A DNA stretch of 64,000 bases. It comes from Vaginimicrobium propionicum. Lineage in GTDB: Bacteria; Actinomycetota; Actinomycetes; Propionibacteriales; Propionibacteriaceae. The stretch spans positions 1-64,000 of the forward strand of contig NZ_LT706985.1 in NCBI RefSeq assembly GCF_900155645.1. The letters run 5' to 3'. This document shows, piece by piece, positions 1-8,378 of the stretch; position 1 is the stretch's first letter, and each line of letters begins with the position of its first letter. The notes under the pieces were generated by a model. That model ran no database searches, was not told the origin of the DNA, and was given only the letters and a program-made list of their open reading frames with translations. The translations under genes and the position numbers were made by a program.

Positions 1-93
1 CGACACTCATCAATCGGCTACCTCCGCCCAGTCGAATACGAAACCAACCTGGAAAAACAAGAACAAACACACCAACAACCACAAGCAGCATAA
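1..93 (+). CDS. IS3-family transposase OrfB, C-terminal fragment (cut by window edge)
   Basis: The frame opens at base 1 and ends at TAA 91-93, giving RHSSIGYLRP followed by a Q-rich tail. This is the C-terminus of the DDE integrase-core transposase whose complete copy is at 57305-58198. The RHSSIGYLxPxEYE signature is typical of IS3-family OrfB. The gene is partial only because the window begins inside it; whether the off-window copy is intact cannot be judged. Confidence 0.9.
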   Translation, partial: RHSSIGYLRPVEYETNLEKQEQTHQQPQAA

Positions 94-126
94 GCGGGAC
101 GTGTCCACAACTTGCGGTCAACCACA
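1..126 (+). mobile_element. IS3-family element, right end only
   Basis: Positions 1-126 are identical by eye to 58106-58231, the right end of the complete IS3-family copy near the other end of the window and in the same orientation. They hold the last codons of the transposase, a stop, and the right inverted repeat ending in ...CAACCACA. The match stops abruptly after 126, which fixes the element boundary. The rest of this copy lies outside the window. Confidence 0.9.
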
Positions 127-311
127 CGAGTGTGTGGTTTTGCTTGCTTGTGTTTTGTTTGGTTTGGTTTCTTTAATTTTTTTGTTTTGTGTGTTCACGT
201 GTGAACACGGGTAGTCACACAGCCACGACTCGCGTGACAACAACCAACCAAATACACGTTTTGAACTGTATATGGGAGACTAATAATTACTAATCAATCG
301 GAAAGAGCTTC
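127..311. other. intergenic region with GT-rich tract and perfect inverted repeat
   Basis: About 60 bases after the IS end are strongly G/T-rich on the plus strand, much like the sequence inside the element relic at 56763-56900. At 191-208 lies a perfect inverted repeat, GTGTTCAC-GT-GTGAACAC, about 100 bases before the next gene, which could be an operator. It has no T-run after it, so it is not an evident terminator. A ribosome binding site, ggaaag, precedes the ATG at 312. No coding gene is seen. Confidence 0.5.
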
Positions 312-2042
312 ATGAGCAAGGAATATAACGCCAGACAACGGGCTGATCGTTCGGGTCAACGCAACCGGAATTGGGGATCCGGCTCACAAAGGCCATCGAA
401 TAAAAGTAATGGTGAGGGATCATCGCGCGGCTATTCAGATCGCCAGCGTCGCGATTCTCGCGATAAAGATTCCCGTTCAGGCTCCGGCTATCGTTCTAAT
501 CGTCCCTATGGTTTCAAACGGGGAAACAAAGAATTTGAAGATGGGCGAAAATCTGGCGATGGGCGACGCTCAAGTTATGGTAACCGCACTGGGCGCGATG
601 AGCGTGGCAGAAATGATGAACGCGACTTTAAGCCTCGCAGCTACCGAAAAGACGATCAAGACCGTCGCCGACGCGACGATAACGCGCGCAATTGGGGCGA
701 TAAGAAACGTAATTGGCGTACTGGTAAGCGCGATTATGATCGGGATGCCAGGCCAGAAAATAACAGGTATGACGGAAAAGCTCGATCTTTTGGAGGCCGC
801 GATAACAACTATCGCTCCAACTATCGAGACGCCGACACCAGTCGTGGCTCTCGCTCACGCGGATTTCGTAAAGATGAACGAAATAAGTATCAAGATAGCG
901 AATACCGTCAGCGTTTCTATCGCAGCGATGATGAGCGCGAGTCTCGATACGAACGCAACTCAGGTTCACAGCAACGTTCCACTCGCCCCCGCAAGTGGGA
1001 CGAGAACGCTAAAAATAATAGGGAACGAAATTGGAATCGTCCGCCCCGAAAGCTTGCTCGTGACGACCGGAAGGTAAATCCCGGATTAGAAAAACCGGCC
1101 GATGAGCCTGAGCCGCTGACCGAATTTGATGAGCGCGATATTCCGTTTTCAGTTCGTGTGGAAGTGCGCGGGTTGCCAAGAGACATAGCTAACCAGATTG
1201 AAGGACATTTTGCTGCCATTGCGAAGCTGCTTGAGGACGACCCATCATTGGCTCTAAAACACGCTAATGCTGCCCGCCGGATAGCGTCCAGACTGCCAGT
1301 TGTGCGTGAGATGGCAGCTGAGGTTGCCTACCAGGCAGGAGCGTTTGAGGCTGCGCTGAGTGATTATCGTGCCGTTTTGAGGATGACAGGCAACAAAAAT
1401 TATCTGCCGGTGATAGCCGACTGTGAACGTGCAGTAGGCAAACCAGAGGCTGCTTTGCGGACTTTGCGAGAAATTGACCCTGAAGAGTTATCGGTTGACC
1501 AGGCCACCGAAGCGGTTTTGGTAGAGGCCGGAGCTCGTGCAGATATGGGCAATAAAGATGAAGCTATGCGCGTGTTAAAGAATGCCATCGAAAATCAAAA
1601 AGGTGGTAACGAAGAGCGAGCTAGATTGCGTTACGCCTACGCGGATTTTCTAGCCAGTCAGGGGCAAACTCGTCAGGCTTTGGAATGGTTCAAATCGGCC
1701 GCTAAATACGATGATGAAGAGTTTTTGGATATAGAAGAACGTATTGCCAAGCTAGAGGGGCGGACAATTGAAGAACCCATCCCTGAAGAGTTCGAGATTC
1801 TAGATGTCGTTGAAGAGCAAATCGAGGAAGCATTAGACGAATCCGAGAATGGTGAATCAGGTTATGGATCGCAAGAGACCGATGCTGATAACGATGAATC
1901 ACAGCCAGGAGAAGACGAAATTGGCTCTAACGAAAGTAGCGCTGGCGAAGTTGAGAACGATTCTGAAACATCCGAGAGCGAACCTGAGCTAAAAAACTCA
2001 AGTGAGTCGAAAGAAAACATAGGCAATGAAACGGCTAATTGA
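312..2042 (+). CDS. TPR protein with long R/D/N/G-rich disordered N-terminal arm
   Basis: The product has 576 residues. Residues 1 to about 270 are low-complexity and made mostly of Arg, Asp, Asn, Ser, Gly and Tyr, with RG, RD and YR steps reminiscent of eukaryotic RGG boxes. Residues about 276-490 are helical tetratricopeptide-like repeats, and about 490-576 is an acidic, Ser-rich tail. A TPR protein occupies the same place upstream of the HAD phosphatase and tlyA in other actinobacteria (the Rv1691 position in Mycobacterium tuberculosis). RNA binding or a scaffold role is inference from composition. The start is ATG after ggaaag. The 3' end overlaps the next gene by 17 bases, suggesting translational coupling. 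Confidence 0.85.
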   Translation: MSKEYNARQRADRSGQRNRNWGSGSQRPSNKSNGEGSSRGYSDRQRRDSRDKDSRSGSGYRSNRPYGFKRGNKEFEDGRKSGDGRRSSYGNRTGRDERGRNDERDFKPRSYRKDDQDRRRRDDNARNWGDKKRNWRTGKRDYDRDARPENNRYDGKARSFGGRDNNYRSNYRDADTSRGSRSRGFRKDERNKYQDSEYRQRFYRSDDERESRYERNSGSQQRSTRPRKWDENAKNNRERNWNRPPRKLARDDRKVNPGLEKPADEPEPLTEFDERDIPFSVRVEVRGLPRDIANQIEGHFAAIAKLLEDDPSLALKHANAARRIASRLPVVREMAAEVAYQAGAFEAALSDYRAVLRMTGNKNYLPVIADCERAVGKPEAALRTLREIDPEELSVDQATEAVLVEAGARADMGNKDEAMRVLKNAIENQKGGNEERARLRYAYADFLASQGQTRQALEWFKSAAKYDDEEFLDIEERIAKLEGRTIEEPIPEEFEILDVVEEQIEEALDESENGESGYGSQETDADNDESQPGEDEIGSNESSAGEVENDSETSESEPELKNSSESKENIGNETAN

Positions 2043-3021
2043 TGATTATGATGCGGCTCTATTCGACTTAGATGGCGTCGTCTATTTAGGAATGGAGCCA
2101 GTAGTTGGCGCAGTAGATGGTATCGCTATGCTGCGCAAACTAGGCAAAAAAGTTGGTTTCGTCACTAATAATTCCGCTAGATTTCCGCAAACTGTGGTTG
2201 ATCACCTAGTCGCACTTGGAATTCCATGCACATTAGAGGACGTCATTACCAGCACTCAAGCCTCAATTAGGATGATGCGTCGTGAAATTCATGATGGCGC
2301 TCGCATTCTGGTTTGCGGTTCGCCAGCGCTTGCCACTCAGCTAGCTGAGGCTGGCTACCAGATAGTTGAAACTTGGCAAGAAAAACCCGACGCGGTAATC
2401 ATTGGCTATGATCCGAAAATTACCTGGCCGCGGTTAGATCAAGCTGCAATAGCAATAGCAAACGGAGCCAAGTGGTTCGCCTCCAACACAGATTCGACCC
2501 GCCCGACCGCAGAAGGAACGGTTCCAGGAGCAGGTGCCATTGTGGCGGCTGTTGGTCTTTGCGTTCCAGACCAGCAACCGATGGTTGCTGGAAAGCCATA
2601 CGCTCCACTACTTGATCTGACGGTGGAAAGATTGTCAGCCAAAGCCCCGATTTTTGTGGGGGATCGTCTTGATACCGATATTGAAGGTGCGGTTGGAGTG
2701 GGAATGGATTCATTCCTGGTCTTCACTGGCACGCACGGAAAACGAGACCTTATAGAGGCTGTTCAAGATCAACGTCCAACCTGGATTGGGGCGGACATCC
2801 GTTCTATGTGCCAGGCTCCAAGACAAGCTAATCTTTCTGGAAATACAGCTCGTTGTGGATGTGAAGAAGTGCAGCTGATAGACAGCAAACTCGTTCTAAA
2901 AACGAACCCCACGGGGCTGGAGGCTCAGCTTGATGCGCTTTGGGCGGGCACTCAATTAGCCTGGGAAAATGAGCGGGTTGATGCTGAAGATTTCCTAGTG
3001 AGGTTAGATGAACTCCACTAA
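2026..3021 (+). CDS. HAD-superfamily IIA hydrolase (NagD/phosphoglycolate phosphatase-like)
   Basis: The 331-residue cytosolic phosphatase shows HAD motif I FDLDGVVYLG near residue 13 (nucleophile and acid/base Asp), motif II in FVTNNSARF near residue 47, a GKPYAPL lysine motif, and motif III GDRLDTD near residue 215. The cap type and length fit subclass IIA. The last 75 or so residues form an extension with two Cys and are not recognisable. Substrate is unknown; phosphoglycolate or a sugar phosphate is the usual guess. It overlaps the upstream TPR gene by 17 bases and the next small gene by 14, consistent with one transcript through tlyA, nadK and recN. Confidence 0.9.
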   Translation: MKRLIDDYDAALFDLDGVVYLGMEPVVGAVDGIAMLRKLGKKVGFVTNNSARFPQTVVDHLVALGIPCTLEDVITSTQASIRMMRREIHDGARILVCGSPALATQLAEAGYQIVETWQEKPDAVIIGYDPKITWPRLDQAAIAIANGAKWFASNTDSTRPTAEGTVPGAGAIVAAVGLCVPDQQPMVAGKPYAPLLDLTVERLSAKAPIFVGDRLDTDIEGAVGVGMDSFLVFTGTHGKRDLIEAVQDQRPTWIGADIRSMCQAPRQANLSGNTARCGCEEVQLIDSKLVLKTNPTGLEAQLDALWAGTQLAWENERVDAEDFLVRLDELH

Positions 3022-3199
3022 ACCGTTAACCGGAAATGACGCTGTTGACAAGGCATTAGCCGGAATAGAGCAGATTAGTGCACTTGATATCGACGAGCAA
3101 CTTACTAAGTTGACCTTTGCTCAAAACAGTCTTGACAAGGTGCTGGAAGCATCGCTAAATAACCAATCGGACACTTTCGAGCTAGATGAGGCTAGATAA
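3008..3199 (+). CDS. small conserved-position protein of unknown function (63 aa)
   Basis: This 63-residue acidic, largely helical protein (MNSTKPLTGN...) overlaps the HAD gene by 14 bases and tlyA by 14 bases. A small ORF sits at the same place between the HAD gene and tlyA in mycobacteria (Rv1693), which supports its being real although the sequence carries no motif I recognise. It has no signal peptide, membrane segment or cysteines. The tight overlap on both sides implies coupled translation. The function is unknown, and a role linked to the ribosome-modifying neighbour is only guesswork. Confidence 0.7.
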   Translation: MNSTKPLTGNDAVDKALAGIEQISALDIDEQLTKLTFAQNSLDKVLEASLNNQSDTFELDEAR

Positions 3200-3914
3200 A
3201 ACACTGTCCGCGCGGGGCCTAGTTAGGTCACGCAGCCAAGCCCAAGCCCTAATAGGTCGTGGAGTTGTGGAAGTCAACGGGGTTAGGGTTACAAAAGCGT
3301 CAACCTTAGTTGGAGATAGTGACGAAATTATCATCGAAGCTCGACAGTGGGTTTCGCGGGCAGCATACAAGCTATTGGGTGCTTTGGAAGACCTACGCGC
3401 AGCCGGATTTGAGCTACCATTAGCGCGCACTTTGGATGCCGGTGCCTCAACAGGAGGCTTTAGCCAAGTGATGCTTGAGGAAGGTGCACCGGTAATCTAC
3501 GCGGTAGATGTTGGCCACGGTCAGCTTGCCCAAGAGCTGCGAGCAGATCAGCGGATCAAAGTCCGCGAGGGATTAAACCTTAGAGATTTGCAACTTAGCG
3601 ATTTAGATTCTTCTCCTGTGGACTTAATCGTTGGTGACGTGTCTTTTATTTCGTTAAAACTGCTTTTAGAACCACTTTCCTGCGTTCTCAAACCCGGAGG
3701 GAAAGCCTTGCTATTGGTGAAACCTCAATTTGAGGTGGGACGTCACAATCTAGGTTCAGGCGGTGTTGTTAGAGACGAAAAGTTACGTCTGCAAGCAGTC
3801 GAAGAGGTTATTGAAGCTGCTATTAGAGTGAAATGGCGTCCACTATGGCAAGGCCAGAGCAAGTTACCTGGACCAGCTGGGAATATCGAGCATTTTGTCT
3901 ATTTCTCCAGCTAA
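3186..3914 (+). CDS. tlyA: TlyA-family rRNA 2'-O-methyltransferase / hemolysin-like protein
   Basis: The 242-residue protein has an N-terminal S4 RNA-binding domain (MRLDKTLSARGLVRSR..., residues 1-60) followed by an FtsJ-like methyltransferase fold. The SAM motif is LDAGASTGGFSQ near residue 82, then DLIVGDVSFIS and LLLVKPQFEVG, which carry family catalytic residues. Family members methylate ribose of rRNA cytidines and in mycobacteria set capreomycin sensitivity; the hemolysin name is historical. Length is slightly below the mycobacterial protein. It starts inside the preceding small gene and is followed 11 bases later by nadK, a standard actinobacterial pair. Confidence 0.93.
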   Translation: MRLDKTLSARGLVRSRSQAQALIGRGVVEVNGVRVTKASTLVGDSDEIIIEARQWVSRAAYKLLGALEDLRAAGFELPLARTLDAGASTGGFSQVMLEEGAPVIYAVDVGHGQLAQELRADQRIKVREGLNLRDLQLSDLDSSPVDLIVGDVSFISLKLLLEPLSCVLKPGGKALLLVKPQFEVGRHNLGSGGVVRDEKLRLQAVEEVIEAAIRVKWRPLWQGQSKLPGPAGNIEHFVYFSS

Positions 3915-3925
3915 GCTTAAAAATT

Positions 3926-4828
3926 GTGAATGTTGATAGACGCCGCGTGGCTTTCATCGTCCACAACTACCGTGAGGAAGCCGTTGATGCTGCCGTTGAA
4001 TTTGTTGAGGGAATGAAAGCCTACGGCATCGAATGTTTGGGTTTGGGTGAGCGCGCCATTGACGTGCGCGAGCGGACTAAACATGTGCGCTTAATTGACG
4101 CTGACGAATTAGCTGATGATGTTGAAGTGCTGGTCGTCTTCGGTGGGGACGGCACTATTCTAGCTGCCGCAGAGTCAGCCATTCCCCACGGTGTTCCGCT
4201 GCTAGGAGTCAACCTTGGTCACGTCGGATTCCTGGCGGAACTAGACCGATCTCATCTACCCCAACTAGTCACCCAGGTCGCCGAACGTGATTATTTTGTC
4301 GAGAAACGGTTAACCCTAAAAGTTGAAGTTCGCGACTTAGAAGGCCAACTTGTCTGGGAGTCGATGGCAGTAAACGAGGCTTCTATCGAAAAGTTTGCTC
4401 GCGAAAAAATGCTTGATCTAATGATTGAGGTTGATCATCGTCCCCTATACCGTTTTGGCTGCGATGGCTTGCTGGTATCCACCCCCAGTGGCTCCACCGC
4501 CTATGCGTTTTCTATAGGCGGGCCGGTGGTGTGGCCAGATGTGGAAGCGTTTTTGGTTGTTCCTAAAGCAGCTCACGCACTTTTTGCTCGTCCGATGGTG
4601 TTGGCTCCTAATTCTGTAGTCGATGTGCGGGTCGGCGACCAGTTGGGCTCACACATGATGTTGTGGTGTGATGGCCGTCGATCGGTAGAACTTGACCAAA
4701 GCGCTCACATTCATGTGGAACGTGGGCAAAGCCCATTTTTGGTCGCCAGACTATCTGAGCAGCCATTCACCTCCCGGTTAGTGAAGAAATTTCGATTAAA
4801 TGTCGAAGGAATCCGGCAGCAAAGCTGA
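3926..4828 (+). CDS. nadK: NAD kinase
   Basis: This enzyme phosphorylates NAD to NADP. The GGDG motif in VVFGGDGTIL lies near residue 72, followed by NLGHVGFLAEL and the second conserved block DGLLVSTPSGSTAYAFSIGGP. I place the start at GTG 3926, 11 bases after the tlyA stop, giving 300 residues, the usual length. A longer in-frame start at 3833 would lie inside tlyA and add about 30 residues unlike the family. The stop overlaps the recN start as TGATG at 4826-4830. Confidence 0.92.
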   Translation: MNVDRRRVAFIVHNYREEAVDAAVEFVEGMKAYGIECLGLGERAIDVRERTKHVRLIDADELADDVEVLVVFGGDGTILAAAESAIPHGVPLLGVNLGHVGFLAELDRSHLPQLVTQVAERDYFVEKRLTLKVEVRDLEGQLVWESMAVNEASIEKFAREKMLDLMIEVDHRPLYRFGCDGLLVSTPSGSTAYAFSIGGPVVWPDVEAFLVVPKAAHALFARPMVLAPNSVVDVRVGDQLGSHMMLWCDGRRSVELDQSAHIHVERGQSPFLVARLSEQPFTSRLVKKFRLNVEGIRQQS

Positions 4829-6498
4829 TGCTAACTTCACTACGGATCAAAGACTTAGGTGTCATCGATGAAGTGACCCTAAAACCTGCCCCAGGTTTGA
4901 CTGCTCTGACCGGTGAAACGGGTGCCGGTAAAACCATGATTGTTACTGGGCTAGGTATTTTGCTTGGCTCTAGGACTGATGCTCGATTAGTTAGAGCTAG
5001 GGCAAGACGATCACTGGTTGAAGGGACATTCGAGGTTTCTAACCCAGATGACTTGATACAGATAGGTGCCGAGCCAGAAGCAGGAGAAGTCTTATTTTCT
5101 AGGCAGATTAGTGCTGCTGGACGTTCTCAGTCTTTCGTTCAAGGGGTGCAGGTTCCGTTGAGCAAGCTAGCGTCTTTGGTTGGGGAATATGCCACCTTGC
5201 ATGGTCAATTAGAACAGATCCGTTTGGGAACTTCCCAGCGGCAGCGAGAGGTTTTAGATTTAGCGGCAGGCAATGAGCAGTTACTTGCTGACTACCGTTC
5301 TTGTTATGCCCAGCGTTCCCGTTGTGTTGCTGAGTTAGCTACGATCACTGAGAATGCTCAGGCTAGAGCTAGGGAACATGATCTGTTGGCTTTCGGGTTG
5401 GACGAAATCACCAAGGTAGATCCCAAACCTGGCGAGGATACCGAATTAGCTGTTGAGGCACAGAAACTTCAAGCCATAGATGATTTACGTCAATTAGCGG
5501 CTAGGGCGAGCCGCGCCCTAACAGGCTCACCAACTGGCGAGATTGATGAGCCAGGTGCGGTTGGGTTGTTAGGTGAAGTCAAAAAACAATTATCCCAGGT
5601 TAATGACTTAGATCCTTTAGCAGCCACACTCGCCGCGAACGCTGAACAGGCATCGTTCTTGGTCAATGATTTAGCTGCTGACGTAGCCAGCTACCTAGCC
5701 GATTTAGACGCCAACCCGCTAAGGCTGGAAGCTATCGGTGAGCGCTTGGCCAGCATTAACGATTTGCGGCGAAAATATGGTCACACTATTGAAGAAATTC
5801 TTGATTGGGCTGCAAAAGCAAGTACACGAGTATTAGAACTGACCGGCGATGATGAGCGGGTCGAAAATTTAACTCGTAAGTTGGCGAAATTGGATGCCAA
5901 GTTAGCAATTTATGGCCAAGAATTGAGTGAAAGTCGTCGTAAAGCCGCAGACCGATTAGCTAGTGCTGTCGTGGCAGAGTTAGCAGCTCTAGCTATGCCG
6001 AAAGCTAGATTGCGCTTTGAGTTGGAGCCTCTTAAACTCCCAGGACCGGATGGTTGCGAACAAGTACATTTAATGTTCTCGGCGAACCCTGGTGCTGGTG
6101 AAGGTCCGCTGGCAAAAGTAGCCTCGGGTGGCGAACTTTCTCGAATCCGGCTAGCACTTGAAGTAGTCCTTGCAGTAAACGATCCAGGTCATGTTTTCGT
6201 ATTTGATGAAGTAGATGCCGGAGTTGGTGGTGCAGTAGCCACTGAGATTGGCCGTCGACTTGCCTGCCTAGCCAAACACTCCCAAGTGATAGTGGTTACT
6301 CACCTGGCTCAAGTCGCCGCTTTTGCCCACGCTCATTACCGTGTTGCTAAATCGAGTGCTAAAGATGTGACCACAAGTAATTTGACTTTACTGAACGGCC
6401 AAGAGCGACTAACAGAATTGGCGCGCATGATGTCTGGAACCGCAACTCAAACCGCTCTAGCGCATGCTAAGGAGCTATTGGAAAACGCGACCGTCTAG
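4828..6498 (+). CDS. recN: DNA repair protein RecN
   Basis: RecN is an SMC-like ATPase that acts on double-strand break ends during recombinational repair. The 556-residue protein has Walker A GETGAGKT at 29-36, a central coiled-coil-rich part (about 150-400), the ABC signature SGGELSR near 433, and Walker B VFVFDEVDAG near 456. Length matches the family. It is translationally coupled to nadK through a TGATG overlap. The tlyA-nadK-recN order is typical of actinobacteria. An untranslated gap of about 140 bases follows, so pyrB is probably a separate unit. Confidence 0.95.
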   Translation: MLTSLRIKDLGVIDEVTLKPAPGLTALTGETGAGKTMIVTGLGILLGSRTDARLVRARARRSLVEGTFEVSNPDDLIQIGAEPEAGEVLFSRQISAAGRSQSFVQGVQVPLSKLASLVGEYATLHGQLEQIRLGTSQRQREVLDLAAGNEQLLADYRSCYAQRSRCVAELATITENAQARAREHDLLAFGLDEITKVDPKPGEDTELAVEAQKLQAIDDLRQLAARASRALTGSPTGEIDEPGAVGLLGEVKKQLSQVNDLDPLAATLAANAEQASFLVNDLAADVASYLADLDANPLRLEAIGERLASINDLRRKYGHTIEEILDWAAKASTRVLELTGDDERVENLTRKLAKLDAKLAIYGQELSESRRKAADRLASAVVAELAALAMPKARLRFELEPLKLPGPDGCEQVHLMFSANPGAGEGPLAKVASGGELSRIRLALEVVLAVNDPGHVFVFDEVDAGVGGAVATEIGRRLACLAKHSQVIVVTHLAQVAAFAHAHYRVAKSSAKDVTTSNLTLLNGQERLTELARMMSGTATQTALAHAKELLENATV

Positions 6499-6637
6499 CC
6501 GTCCGAAATTCAACACATTATGAGAAATAATGACTAGAGCAGCGCAATAACTAAGCATTTCATGTTTCTTGCCACGTCGAGTTCGGTAGATGAAACGAGA
6601 TGACGGTATTGTTCCGTTGAGCCCTTTTGGAGGATTC

Positions 6638-7678
6638 GTGAGTACATTACCGATTTTCGGTCAAGGCAGGCACCTGCTTTCAACCCAGCAATTCGACAGT
6701 GAAGCATTAGAAAAACTTTTTAATCTTGCCGACGTGGTATTGCCGATTGCCCAGCGTAAAGCAATCTGTACTGTGCTAGACGGTGCTGTTTTAGGCTCCC
6801 TATTCTTTGAGCCTTCAACTAGAACCAGGCTAAGTTTCGAGTCTGCCTTTTTGAGGCTAGGTGGGGAAGTCACTACCACAACTGGTTTTACATTCTCATC
6901 GATGGCTAAAGGCGAATCCATCCATGACACTGCACGGGTTGTTTCAGGCTATTCTGACGTGCTCGTGGTTCGTCACCCAGATAAAGGGTCGGTTGCTGAA
7001 TTCGCTGCTGCCTCATTGGTTCCAGTGATGAACGCTGGCGACGGTACCGGCGAGCATCCATCCCAGGCGTTATTGGACGTCTATACCTTGAGGCGGGAGT
7101 TAGCTAAACGAGGCGAGTCAATGGATGAGCGTACCGTAGCTGTAGTCGGTGATTTGAAATATGGCCGTACCGTCCATTCGCTGATGAAATTGTTATCTCT
7201 TAGGAAGAATTACACTTTCAAGACCTTTAGCCCGCCTAGTTTAGAGTTGCCCAATGAGATTGCGGAATACGCTTTGGCGCGTGGTCACAAGGTAATTTCT
7301 TGCGATTCGGTGGTTGAGGCTGTGGCTGGCAGTGACGCAGTCTATTGCACGAGAGTTCAGCGTGAACGTATGACCGACGAAGTGTTACGTTCCGCGAACG
7401 TGTCCGGAAATTTGTTGAATAAAGATTTGTTAGCTCAAGCTGACGCGCTTGATATCATCATCATGCACCCGCTGCCTAGGGATAGTCGTCTCGATAGCTA
7501 TGACTTATCTACCGATGTTGATGACTTGCCTGGTTTGTCGATTTTCCGTCAGACAGATAATGGTTTGCGTGTTCGCATGGCCATCTTCCTGACGGCTTTG
7601 GGTTGTTCGGCGGATGCGGTGGAAGCAACAATGAAACAGCGTCCTTGGCGATCTGATCTAGATTGGCCTAACAACTAA
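6638..7678 (+). CDS. pyrB: aspartate carbamoyltransferase catalytic chain
   Basis: It condenses carbamoyl phosphate with aspartate in the second step of pyrimidine synthesis. The carbamoyl-phosphate loop FFEPSTRTRLSFESA, the lysine loop SSMAKGES, GDGTGEHPSQALLD, DLKYGRTVHS and HPLPR are all present. I choose GTG 6638 because GGAGG lies seven bases upstream, giving 346 residues; an in-frame ATG at 6590 lacks a good ribosome binding site. No regulatory chain (pyrI) or other pyr gene is near. In mycobacteria this part of the chromosome carries pyrG, so a lone pyrB here is a rearrangement. Ornithine transcarbamylase is unlikely given the motifs. Confidence 0.92.
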   Translation: MSTLPIFGQGRHLLSTQQFDSEALEKLFNLADVVLPIAQRKAICTVLDGAVLGSLFFEPSTRTRLSFESAFLRLGGEVTTTTGFTFSSMAKGESIHDTARVVSGYSDVLVVRHPDKGSVAEFAAASLVPVMNAGDGTGEHPSQALLDVYTLRRELAKRGESMDERTVAVVGDLKYGRTVHSLMKLLSLRKNYTFKTFSPPSLELPNEIAEYALARGHKVISCDSVVEAVAGSDAVYCTRVQRERMTDEVLRSANVSGNLLNKDLLAQADALDIIIMHPLPRDSRLDSYDLSTDVDDLPGLSIFRQTDNGLRVRMAIFLTALGCSADAVEATMKQRPWRSDLDWPNN

Positions 7679-7715
7679 TTAGATTGCCGAAGGGCTATCA
7701 ACCTGAGGTGAGATT

Positions 7716-8378
7716 ATGATTGTTGATGCTTGTGAGCTTTGGCCTACTAAATCGCAGCGAGTTTTAGCTAACGGCAATGTGCAGAATTTCGTTCAGGCTC
7801 AGGTGGTTACCCCGGCTGAGACGACTATGGTACGCGAGTGGACTGACCATTGCGGTGCTGTTGCAATTATGGCCGTTGATGAGCAATTTCGTGTTGGGGT
7901 TATCGACCAGTACCGTCATCCGGTAGCTATGAGATTGGTTGAGCCGCCTGCTGGGATACTTGATATTCCAGGCGAAGATGCTCTCGAAGCGGCTAAGCGT
8001 GAGCTAGCTGAAGAAGCTGGGCTAGCCGCAGAAAACTGGGCAGTATTGGTGGATTTTTATACTTCACCTGGGGGTTCGGCGGAGTCTATCAGGGTCTATC
8101 TGGCTACCGGATTAAAGAAAGTCGCCCGTCCTGCTGATTTTGAAGTTAAAGACGAAGAAGCTCAAATGAGCCTGCATTGGGTCAACCTAGATGATTTAGT
8201 TTCAGCAATCTATGAAGGACAGATTTCTAACCCATCGATGGTGGTTGGTGCGCTTTCTTTGTCTTTGGCGAAAGCTAACGGCAAGCTAAATAAGCTGCGT
8301 GACGCTCACGCGGACTGGTCTGCGAGGAGCCGGCTGAACGCCCGTCACGCTGGCCTGTTGACTTGCGAGACAAAGTGA
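7716..8378 (+). CDS. Nudix hydrolase, ADP-ribose pyrophosphatase type
   Basis: The 220-residue protein carries a Nudix box around GEDALEAAKRELAEEAGL near residue 90, including the REL-EEAG metal-binding helix, preceded by PAGILD as in ADP-ribose pyrophosphatases. Enzymes of this type split ADP-ribose to AMP and ribose 5-phosphate. A Nudix gene directly before xerD is the actinobacterial arrangement (Rv1700-Rv1701). The start is ATG after gaggtgag. The stop overlaps the probable xerD start as GTGA. Exact substrate is inferred from family and position. Confidence 0.9.
   Translation: MIVDACELWPTKSQRVLANGNVQNFVQAQVVTPAETTMVREWTDHCGAVAIMAVDEQFRVGVIDQYRHPVAMRLVEPPAGILDIPGEDALEAAKRELAEEAGLAAENWAVLVDFYTSPGGSAESIRVYLATGLKKVARPADFEVKDEEAQMSLHWVNLDDLVSAIYEGQISNPSMVVGALSLSLAKANGKLNKLRDAHADWSARSRLNARHAGLLTCETK

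Noticed and set aside
127-190. A CRISPR-like or simple-repeat array
   Set aside because: The GT-rich tract has no regular repeat-spacer structure. No CRISPR array was found anywhere in the window.
409-1077. A 222-residue open frame overlapping the R/D/N/G-rich part of the TPR gene
   Set aside because: It is an out-of-frame product of repetitive Arg/Asp/Asn codons, has no ribosome binding site, and the in-frame TPR gene explains the region.
3833-3925. A longer NAD kinase start inside tlyA
   Set aside because: The extra residues are encoded by the tlyA 3' end in another frame and do not resemble NadK.
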